64,000 nt of DNA from Atherix ibis (lineage: Eukaryota; Arthropoda; Insecta; Diptera; Athericidae), in contig OY282610.1 in NCBI GenBank assembly GCA_958298945.1, forward strand, positions 67,205,088-67,269,087. The letters run 5' to 3'. The position numbers were made by a program, and so were the translations under genes. A model generated the notes under the pieces. The model saw nothing but the letters and a program-made list of their open reading frames with translations. It was not told the origin of the DNA and ran no database searches. Positions within the stretch are counted from its first letter, which is position 1, and each line of letters begins with the position of its first letter. Below are positions 33,430 to 44,100 of this stretch, piece after piece.

Positions 33430-34070
33430 TGTTATAAAAAACTATCCCACATCAACAAATGCTGACGAAGTAAAGAGATTTGTAGCTTTCTGCTATTATT
33501 ATAGGCGTTTTATACAGTAATTTGCAGAAATAGGTAAGCTACTGAACCACTTATAATGGCATTCGATAAATTAACAAAACTATTGATAAGTCCACCCCTA
33601 TTCCAATACCCCGACTTTCTTCATCATAACAACTGATACCTCAGATTATGCCCTGGGAGCAGTTCTGTCGGAGGGGGAAATTTGCAATGATAAGCCAAAA
33701 GCTTATGCTGGCAGGACCCTAAACAAATATTAACTTAATAAACCAATAATAGAGAAACTGCTGCTAGGCATACATTGGGGCATAAACCACTTAAGGCCAT
33801 TCCTATCTGGCACACGGTTCAAAATAGTAATCGATTATCGCCCATTAGTGAGCTTATTCAGCAACCAAAATCCCTTATCAAAATTAACTCGAACTCGATT
33901 GGATCTGGATGGACTACGCCTTCGAATAATCTATGAACAAGGCAAGATGAACACTAACGCAGATAATTTATAGCGATTAAAGATCGACAAATCGTATTTA
34001 GAAAAGCTCTAAAGCTCTATGTACTTAGCCGCAAAATGAAAGCTAAAGAATTAAAAGGAGTTCAAAGTAA
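33430..34070 (+). mobile_element. Ty3/Gypsy LTR retrotransposon pol remnant (RT end, RNase H)
   Basis: Broken frames: EVKRFVAFCYYYRRFI (end of RT), ITTDTSDYALGAVLSEGE (start of RNase H), KAYAGRTLNKY, KLLLGIHWGINHLRPFLSGT and KIVIDYRPLVSLFS, then GKMNTNADNL with a stop where the protein normally ends in ALSR. Several in-frame stops. A mariner lies 0.1 kb downstream, and 35451-35680 may continue the element. Confidence 0.85.
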
Positions 34071-34181
34071 AATTGATTAAAGGCCCAAGACTTGGGAATG
34101 CGCATCTATTTCGGACAGAAGCGATATAGAACGTGTCCAGTTTAAGAAAATAAAAGAGCCCAAACTAAGCATGAATAGAAA

Positions 34182-35450
34182 AAAGGGTCGTTCAATAAGT
34201 CCTTAGAAAAAAATGGAAAAAAACTGTTTTTTGCAAAAAAAATTTTTTTATATCTTTTCCAACCGTTTTTCCAAAATTTTTATCCCGTCCAAAAAATAGG
34301 ATTTCGGAAGTTCTGCAAAATACTCATCCGTTTGAGCAATGACGTCCTCGTTGGAAGTGAACCGTCGTCCGCCAAGCCATTTCTTCAGATTGGGGAAAAG
34401 AAAATAGTCACTCGGGGCCAAATCTGGTGAATAAGCGGGATGCTGCAACAATTCCATTCTCAATTCCACAATTTTGGCCATGGAAACAGCGCAGGTATGC
34501 ACACGCGCATTGTCCTGATGCAAGAGGATTTTTTTCTTCTTCAGATGGGGGCGTTTCTCTTTGATTTCCTCGCTCAACCGTTGCAAAAACGATACATAAT
34601 ACGCTCCTGTTATTGTTTTTTCTTTTTCCAAGTAGTCGATAAAAATGATGCCTTGCGAATCCCAAAAGACCGTGGCCATCACCTTGCCGGCCGATGGCAC
34701 AGTTTTTGCCTTCTTCGGAACCCGGTCACCCTTGAAAATCCACTGTGATGACTATCTCTTCATTTGTGGAGTGTAATAGTGTATCCAGGTTTGCTCCACA
34801 GTGACATATCGACGAAGGAATTCGGCAGGATTGCGATGAAAGAGTGCCAACATAGCCTCAGAGTCCACTACACGATTACGCTTATTCTCCTCTGAGAGCA
34901 AACGCGGCACCCATTTTGTCGAAATTTTTTTCACAGACAATTTTTCATGCGAAATTGAATCGACTGTACCTTGTGATATGCCCGTGGCCTCAACTAATTC
35001 GCTCACTTTAATTCGCCGATCGTTCAAAATCAGATCGTGTATTTTGTCGATGATTTCAGGAGTAGACACCTCAACTGGGCGTCCTGAACGATGTTCATCT
35101 TTTGTGGATGAACGGCCACGTTTAAATTCATTCACCCAATTGTTAACCGTCGGAAATACAGGTGCAGATGTGCCATGAACTGCATCCAACTCGGCTTTGA
35201 TTTCTTTCGGGCTTAAGCCTTTCAAATGGAGATGTTTGATGACAGCCCTGAACTCGCTTTTTTGCATTGTTATGCACAAATAAATGTCGTTCACTTTAAT
35301 CGACGATAGAAATTGACCTACGCTATGGATCGAGCTGAAATTTTGACAGCTTTCCTGTCGATAATGCTACTTACAAAAAAAGTAGCATTCTTTACCGTCA
35401 CTACAAGCGCAATTTCTCGGATTTTCTAAGGACTTATTGAACGACCCTCG
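34182..35450 (-). mobile_element. mariner-type transposon, copy 3 (second family, about 1269 bp)
   Basis: The right end ACTTATTGAACGACCCTCG (to 35450, followed by TA) is inverted at the left (GGGTCGTTCAATAAGTCC from 34185). The outer 3-5 bases of the left end, including its TA, are mutated. Its ends resemble those of copies 1 and 2 (CGAGGGTC-x-TTCAA-x-AAGT), yet the transposase differs at most positions, so it is a related but separate family. Confidence 0.9.
34248..35267 (-). pseudogene. mariner transposase, one nonsense codon and lost first catalytic Asp
   Basis: A single frame of 340 codons from MQKSEFRAV (35267) to 34248. It is interrupted only by TAG at 34752-34754. The N-terminal region (NWVNEFKRGRSSTKDEHRSG), WVPRLLSEENK, LHQDNARVHT and SPDLAPSDYFLFPN are present. 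The expected VDETWIH is VEQTWIH: the first catalytic Asp has become Glu and the next Glu is Gln. So even read-through would probably be inactive. Confidence 0.92.
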
Positions 35451-35680
35451 TATCTTACCAAACGATATTATTGAAGATGAGAAAGGTCTCACGGTAAAGT
35501 TTAGAGGGAATATGGTAGAATGCATAGTAACGATTTTGCAAAAACCTATAGATCACACTAGCAGACAGAATATAAAAGAATTAAGTCTGACCTACCGTGA
35601 TGATTTATTCAAATATTTGTGCGCTACAAAATTTAAAAGAATATTCCATAACACGCAAACAAAAATGCTATGAAAATAAA
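35451..35680 (+). other. Short open frame, possibly the continuation of the Gypsy remnant
   Basis: From about 35451, ILPNDIIEDEKGLTVKFRGN continues open to the stop near 35673. It begins exactly at the mariner's right edge, so the first residues of the apparent ORF are transposon end. Possibly part of Gypsy pol after RNase H; I do not recognise a domain. Confidence 0.35.
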
Positions 35681-36280
35681 AAGTATCCCCGTTACCACGT
35701 ATCCATACCTTATGGAGAAGGACTATAGCGGAAAAATTAGGACTTATATCTAAGGTATAGATATATTAGGACTTTTAGAATGGAGACAATAATTCTGTGC
35801 AAAGTTCCTTCAAATTGAACAATCCTCCCGTCGACAATTCTCAGACAAATAATTTTGGAGTAGCCCCTTGGTCAAATCCTTTCCTTTCCATACCACAAAA
35901 TGCAGAGTCTGGAACTTAAAAATAATAATACCATAGTTTTCCTTGAACAAATTCTATGGAATAATTTTTTATTATATTTTGTTCATGGACATTTTTTTAT
36001 ATGAAAACATTTCACAATAAGTTTAAATAAAACAAAATTTCTTTATGTTTTCTGCTAAAATTCGACTTAAAAGTAATTTAGAGATCCCAGCAACATTTGA
36101 ATTTCGTATGAAAATTTTAATTAAAATTTCTTAATAATATTTTTAAATTATATCAAAATTTTCTAAAGATATTTTTGATAATATATAAAAAAAAATTGTT
36201 CTTGTTATTGTCTTTTAAAAAGGGTTTATTAAAGTTATCTTCAGAATTATTCGTCGAAATATTTCTTAAGATTTCCTATG
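35681..36280. other. AT-rich spacer
   Basis: No gene or clear repeat; grades into the 117-bp repeat field. Confidence 0.5.
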
Positions 36281-36289
36281 AAAATTTTC

Positions 36290-37850
36290 TAATAAAATTG
36301 TCCCTAAAAAGTTCTTACAAAATTTTCTCTTCCAAACAATAACATTAAAAAACGTTTCGTTGAATTTGCCTAAAACTTTTTACAAAAATTTTCTTCCAAA
36401 ATTTGTCTTAAAAAGTTTTTAAAAATAATTTCCCTTTTCATTTCCTTGTAAAAATTAATCTTAAAAAAATATTTGTTCAATTTTCCTCAAAGCATTTTTG
36501 TGAAAATTTTCTTACAAAATTTGTATTAAAAAGTTTTTAATAAAAATTTCCCTTTTCATTTTCTTGTAAAAATTAATTTTGAAAAAAATTTGTTCAATTT
36601 TTCTGAAAGAGTTTCTGTGAAAATTTCCCTACCAAATTTGTCTTAAAGATTTTTTAATAAAAATTTCCCTTTTTGTTTCTTATAAAAATTAATCTTGGAA
36701 ACGTTTTGTTCAATTTTCCTCAAAGCATTTTTGTGAAAATTTCTCTATTAAATTTGTTTCTAAAAAGTTTTTAATAAAAATTTCCCTTTCGTTTTCTTAT
36801 AAAAATTGGTCTTAAGAAACGTTTTTTTTCAATCTTCCTTAAAGCTTTTTTGTGAAAATTTCGCTACTAAATTGTTCTTATAAAGTTTTTAATAAAAATT
36901 TCCTTTTTCATTTGCTTGTAAAAATTAATCTTGAAAAAAAATTTGTTCAATTTTCCTCAAAGCATTTTCGTGAACATTTTCTTACAAAATTTGTATTAAA
37001 AAATGTTTACCACCAATTTTCCTTTTCATTTTCTTATAAAAATTAGGCTTAAAAAACGTTTTGTTTGATGTTCCTCCAAGCTTATTTGTGAAAATTTCCC
37101 TAGCAAATTTGTTTTAAAGAGTTTTTAATAAAAATTTCCATTTTTGTTTCTTATAAAAATTAATCTACGTTTTGTTCAGTTTTCCTCCAAGGTTTCTTGT
37201 GAAAATTTTCCTATAAAATTTGTCTTGAAAAGTTTTTAATAAAAATTTCTCTTTTCATTTTCTTGTACAAATTAATCTTAAAAAACATTTTTTTCAATTT
37301 TCTTCAAAGCTTTTTTGTGAAAATTTCCCTACAAAACTTGTCATATAAAGTTTATAATAAAAAAATTTCTTTTCATTTTCCTGAGAAAATTAATCATGAA
37401 AAGCGTTTTTTTTTCAATTTTTCTCGCCGTTATTTTGTGAAAAAATTCCTTACAAAATTTGTCTCAAAGAGTTTTTAATAAAAATTTCCTTCTCAATTTT
37501 CATATAGAAAGAAAATGTTTGTTCTATTTTCCTTCAAGGTTTATTATGAAATTTCCCTACAAAACTTGTCTTAAAAAGTTTTTAATAAACATTTCCCTTT
37601 TCATTTTATTGTAAAAATTAATCTTGGAAAACGTTTTTTTTTAACTTTCCTCCCAGCTTTTTTGTGAAAAAATTTGTCTGAAAAGTTATTACAAAAATTT
37701 CCATTTTGATATTTTTGTATAAATTAACTTTGAAAAAGGTTTATTTTTAAATTGTCCTTAAAATTTGACTTTGAAAGCTTTCTCGTTTTTATTTCTTGTA
37801 AAAACTAGGCTTATTGGCCTTTCCTTTCGTCAAAATTTATCGGAAAAAAT
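36290..37850. repeat. Tandem repeat field, unit about 117 bp
   Basis: The block GTGAAAATTTCCCTACAAAA, TTTGTCTTAAAAAG, TTTTTAATAAAAATTTCCC, TTTTCATTTTCTTG recurs at about 36511, 36617, 36735, 36851, 36970, 37087, 37198, 37316, 37436, 37545 and 37664, spacing 106-120 bp. Copies are diverged. ORFs within it are spurious. Confidence 0.9.
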
Positions 37851-38045
37851 TAGTAATTTTAGTTTTAAAATCAAAATCCTGCTCAGCAAAAAGAAAAAAA
37901 TCGGCCACAATTTCTTTTAGAATTTTGTATAAAAAATTTATCTGAACAAAATAATAATTAAATAACAAAAAAAATGATTTTTTTTCTAAAACAAAAATTT
38001 AATAATGAATTAATTACATTCTTGACTCTATAAAATTATAAAAAA

Positions 38046-38110
38046 AATTTATATATTAATGAGTGCATGTGTTTTTGTGTGAGTGGGAGTGTGAGTGTGT
38101 TTTTTTGTGT
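38046..38110. repeat. GT-rich simple repeat
   Basis: A short run of GTGTGT / GTGAGTGTG, immediately 3' of the transporter's transcription unit. Confidence 0.6.
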
Positions 38111-38112
38111 AT

Positions 38113-38118
38113 TTATTT
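38113..38118 (-). promoter_or_regulatory. Polyadenylation signal of the transporter gene
   Basis: TTTATT on plus is AATAAA on minus, about 70 bases after the stop codon at 38186-38188. Confidence 0.5.
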
Positions 38119-38185
38119 TTACATATATGTATTTATGAAATGTGTACGCTACAATTATCATTAATTAATTAGTACTCTATTCGCA

Positions 38186-41100
38186 TCACAATCTGCTACT
38201 TTCCACTAGCCTTGAAACTACTTGTGAGATTGATTTGTCATTGGAATCGTTAAGTACGCGGAAATGGGTGACGCCATTTTCATCGGTGAACAGTGTATTG
38301 TCGTAGCCATTTTCTCTTTTGCCCGCCAATACAGTTGGATGTGTGTCAATTCCATTTGGTGTATTGCCTCCTTCGACTGAGTTTGGTGTTGGTTTTGGTC
38401 CACCTTCCATCAGGAAGATTGTTATAAAGAACATGATGGAACCTAAAAATATGGAAGAAGATTTATTAGTTGAACGACTCTAAAAGGATTGGTTGCGTCT
38501 GGGCTTACTGATTCCATAGAATCCAGCATATAAGATCATAATTGATTCTCTGTATCCGATACGATCAGCCAATGTATCGACAAGAATTGGAAGATTGCCT
38601 CCAATGTTGTTCATGACAAATAAGAAGACGCCAATTGTTGTTGATCGTACTTGCATAGGGACTATTTCAACAACAATAGCAAAAACGATTCCGAACCACA
38701 TTTCGGCAAAGAAGTAACTTATGCCCAATGTTATCATAGCCCAGACTGGTTCGAAGTAGACCGATCCGAATGCAAATGGTGTTGATATAAGTTGACTTAT
38801 AGCCAAGACAGCTGCACGTGAACGGATTCCCATTTTGGCAACTATTTTATCGGAAACAACTCCACCAACAACGACGCCCACACTACCAATACCAATAGTG
38901 ACAGCAAAAAGCCACCATCCCAAATCGTAATCGGGGAAGTAATTATTATAGTACAAATCAGCGTTATATGCAAATGTCATTCCACCACAGTGACGAATCG
39001 AAGCCGCTATCATCAGCAGTATAAGACGAGGTTGCATTAAAATTCTCCACGTTGACAGCGGCTTGTGATCTTTATTGGTGTGCTCTTCGCCAATCGTTTG
39101 TCTCTCTGGTTCTTTAAGGGTTGTTCCTGTCAGAATGGCTAAAACAACAGCTAACACACCCGTTCCATAGTAACATATACGCCATCCCAAATCCCAAAAG
39201 TTATGTTGTGTTATGTATCGACCCACCGGAAAGGCTATACCATAACCGCCATAGATTCCCCAATTGAATATCGCCATCACAAGAGCTCGTTTATCTTCTG
39301 GGAAAATATCTGACAATATTCCGGTAGCTAATGGATTGCATCCCGATTCACTGGAAAATACATAAAAGAGAAACCAAAATAATATAAAATTGAAATGTTT
39401 TGTGACTATGAATTTGATTACTTACCCAGCTGCCATAATCATTCGCAGGACCACAAGTTGCCAATATGTTTTTACGGAACCTTGAAGTATGATCGCTACC
39501 GCAAAAACAAAAGTGCAAACTGTTAATATTTTCAAACGATTATATTTGTCAGCAGCAATCCCCATGAAAATTCCAGCAATTGTAAAGACTGCAATGAAAC
39601 TTGGCCCAGCAAGTATTTGATAGGAAATTCCTAATCCATTGTAATTCCATTCACAATAGTTTGATCCATTATGATTTAGATCATAGCATCTGAAAATGTA
39701 TACAAAAAACAGAAAAAGAATAATTAATTATTGAAATTATTAGTTTAGCTTGGGAGGTATAGATTTTTTAAATAATAACCGGCTATCTTTAAATTGAAAT
39801 AAAAATATGGCGAATGGCACATCATTCAAATCTGTTGGCAGCGATCATCACTTATAGTTATGGAAACCTAAATACAGATCAGACAGTCAATCTCTTGACG
39901 ATTTTCATTCATCGAAATTCGACAATTTTGCTTGTTTTTCGAAGCTTATAAGCCAAAGGTTTGCTTGCCACAAAAGGTTATTTTCCATTATTTAATTTGG
40001 AAATTTAACTATTTTAATGCGCTCCTTAATTTAAAGTGCCATTTTAGACGGTCAACTGAATTGGAATATATCAGCCAATGTGATGTTAGAGAAAATATTG
40101 GCTGACGGCTGGCTAACTAGTGTCTGATGGCTGACATTGTCTGACGAAATGTGGAGGTATTAAATTATCAGCAAACTTGGCTGACTAGTCAGTAAAATCT
40201 GAGAAAAAGTCATCAAAAGTGACTGAAGGTGGCTGACGATGGACTGAAATTTTATTTTCTTCAAAACAGATAACTTTAAATTTTGACAGACAAGTTGTAT
40301 GCCCTTTCAAACAGTCAGCCAGAAGTAAGCCGTCAGCCAGCCAGATAGTCAACCACACCCAAGTTTGACGTATTGACAGATGGTGTTTTAATTTTGTATC
40401 GTTTTTTTTTTTTTTAAATTATAAAATTAAAACGTTCAGTCTGTTGTGAATTCATTTTATTTTACTCTTCGCTTCTTTCTTGTTAATGGTCATTTTTGTG
40501 TTGTTTTATTGGAAAAAAAATTTTAGATGAATTTATTAAAAATTGACAATAAAAAAATTAGGCGTTTTAATATAATAAATTTTTTGAAAATAATATTATT
40601 CAATAAAAAAAAAAAAAAACAAATTTAAAATGGTTACTGAGACCCCAAAAAAAATACTGTAGCTAAATAAATAAATTTACATTCAATTTAGCTAGTGATT
40701 TGTATCGCCACAATGGCATGGAAGATTTTGGCTGACATGAGACAGTGGCTGGCCGCTTGGCTGGTGAACCAATATGTGTCAGACGTCAGCCAAATCTCAC
40801 ACTCATGCTATAAGATAGTCAGCCAAAATTGACCAATTCGTCAGCATCTTCGTCAGGCAAAATTGGTTGGCTGACGAGTCAGCCACGTCAGCCAACATCT
40901 ATTAGACGGTGAGCCAAATTTGGGTAGGAATCTGACGTCATTTTGTTGCCAATTTGGCCGATCGTCTAATGACACATTTATTTTAATGTCATACATTAAA
41001 CTGATCCTTAGGTTACAGAAGACCGGATTCGGGAGAGATATTTAAGAACCGAGTTTTTTTTGCATTCTATCACATAAAAACTTAAGTGGTTATGAATGCG

Positions 41101-44100
41101 TGCCATGACTGACGTGAAAGATTAGCTGGCAGCCTGGCTGATGAACCAAAATGTGTCTGACGTCAGCTAAATTTCACAATCATATTATTAAAAAATCAGC
41201 CAAAATTGGTCAGCAAAATTTGGGAAGGATTCTGGTGTCTTTTGACGTTACATTGGCTGACGACTGCCAATTTGGCTGCTCATCTAATGACACTTTTATT
41301 TTGATACCATACATTAACGGATCTTCAGTTTAAAAGTCGAAACATAAAAACTAACACTCTGAATTATCCTCGATTATATGTGCCAGTTATCAAGATATTT
41401 AAAGTTTTAACTTTGAATAAATTTACAAAATGTTTGTTTACTATTAAATATTTCTAACAATATTTACTTATATAACGTAAAGTTTTAAAATGATTTTGAA
41501 AACTCGAAATAACTTAGACCATTTTTAAAATGAATAGAATGTCTCCCAAATGACTTTTTACACTAAACAATAATGAATTTTACTAGAAATTAAAACTAAA
41601 AGCCAAACTATTGATTTATATTTTTTGTTATTATTTTAATCATTTCTGGTTTTATTCACCTTCTTCGGAAATGGGATTTTGAATTTTTTTTAAATATTTT
41701 TTAAGTGATTTTAAATATTCGCAGTAAAATAGCGAAATTTAGATTAGTAAATCCATAAGATTTTTATATTTTTCTTCTGTTATTTGTCTAATAGTTTTAT
41801 ACAATTAAAGAAAGTGGATTTTTTCATATACGAGATCGGTTCAAAAAGTATGACGAATTTTGAATTTCCACGGCTTAGTACTCATGTCTCTCACTTATGC
41901 GGACAAGTTCGGCCATTTTGAATGTTCAGTTAATTTTTGACAGCTGCTTTGCTTGCACGTGTTTTATGAAGGTTTGGTTACAGTTTTCTTCGATTGCAGG
42001 GGCGTGGTGCATCATGATTTCTTGCCACATGATAGAACGGTCAATAAGGAATATTACCTGCAAGTTATACGCAAGTTGCGCGAATCAATCCGCCAGAAAC
42101 GCCCGGATTTTTGGAAGAACAAAAATAGGCTTTTGCACCATGATAACGGCCTTGCTCACGCATTGTTGCTTGTGCGCGAATTTTTGGCTAAAAACAACAT
42201 ACTAATAATGGCACAGCCACCGTATTCCCCAGATCTGGCCCCCTGTGACTTTTTCTTATTCCCGAAATAGATTCTTTGATTCATTTTTTGGAATGGGCAA
42301 AAATCGAAGACGAGCCAAAATACGTGCAAGCAAAGTAGCTGTCAAAAATTTACTGAGCATTCAAAATGGCCGAACTTGTCGGCATAAATGAGAGACATGA
42401 GTACCAACATAACGCCACAAAAAATCGAAAATTTTCGATACTTAACCGGTAATTTAAAATTCTTTTTGAACAGACCTCATATGTATTTTTGGTCTTCTTC
42501 TTTTGTTTCTTTATTTACCCTCAATTTCTTCATATAAAATTTATACAATTTTCTAACTTCTAAATTGGGACTTAAATATTTTAAACCTTAAGTAAGACGA
42601 GCTGTAGTATAGTAATTGGCTTTCATATGTGGAAAACTTTAAAATGTGATTTTTTATAACCTCTGTTCTATCTTTATTTGTTTTTTTTGTTGATATTTCC
42701 CAACGATATTTGAAAGACATCGAATAAAACTCGCTGCCAAACAGAAACTTAATTTGAATTATTATTATTTAAAAAAAAAAGATTTTCGTAAACTTCTATC
42801 TGATACGAGTACCATGATAGTAAAATGATTAGTTGATTTTTCCACAAATCATAAGTTTACGAGAGTTCAAGTGACTGCATTTTGTTTAATGGCGCAACAG
42901 CCAACCTCTTACAATTTTCACAAGTTTGCAAATATTGCATCAGATAATGATATTGTAAATAAATGCAACGCAAAAAACTGATAAACTCATTTTTTTAGAT
43001 TTTTTTACTTTGGCCATTTTCATTCAGAGTATATACTCTACTTCAAGTACAAAAAAAAAGGGGGACTTAAATGTTGGCCTGCAAAAGGCATATCATTTAT
43101 AACTGCAAGAAAATTATGAGTAACGATTCAGTGTTTTTTTTTTGAGTTATTTTGGGGCAATATTTTATTAAAAATAAATTGATAAAAATTTTGGCGTTCC
43201 GGAACTAAGTTTGTGGACAATGCGATAAGCTATCTTAAAAATGGATGGTCTCGTTCAAAACAAAACGTACGGTCACACTTTTTATGACGCATTTGTATTG
43301 ACTCCTACATAGAATGGCATTGGAAAAATCGCGTATACACATACATGAAAAAATGTCTTTTCCACTCTTTTTTTACCAATACTCTTTAAGAAATGATCTT
43401 TAGACTATAGAAGATCAGCGAATGTTGATCGTAATATTTATATACGCTAGAATAAAATACTTATCCGTATAAAAGTACAGTGCAGGCGCATATACCATTA
43501 TAACTGAAAGCACCAAACTAGAAGCAACTTTAGGATTAAATTGCAATCATTATCATCAACAATCGGTAATCCGGTCTAGGCTTTGCTGAATCAAAGTACT
43601 ACAGACGTATCGGCTTTGCTGTCGCTCCACTAAAGAAAGGACTTAAATCGTCTTCTGACACCATGTAGGGAGTCACTATAGATTTCCCGGATGGGACCCT
43701 CCTCATCTATACGGATTAAATGTCCAGCACACCGCCGCCTATTGATCCTAATTTTTTTCCACAATCGGGACGGTCGTCCTTAAATAGACTCCCGGAATCG
43801 TTCATCCTAATATAGGGGCTCAGAAATTCTCCTCTCAAACAGAAGCTTCGATTTATGGTCGAAAATTTTCGACCGAAATAATTTAGACTGGCTGAGATAG
43901 GCTCTGTTGGCGGATTTCTTCCTCGACGTTATGATGGGCTGCGACCCTTGACCTCAAATAGGAAAAGTAATTGACTGTTCTCCTTTCCATTGCGGACTGT
44001 AAGGAATTCGTCGCTCCTTAGTTGACTCGGTTCTCAACTGCATTCTATACTGGTTTTTGTGTCCACTGTAATTCCGAACTTGCTGACATCTCTCTTGGGT

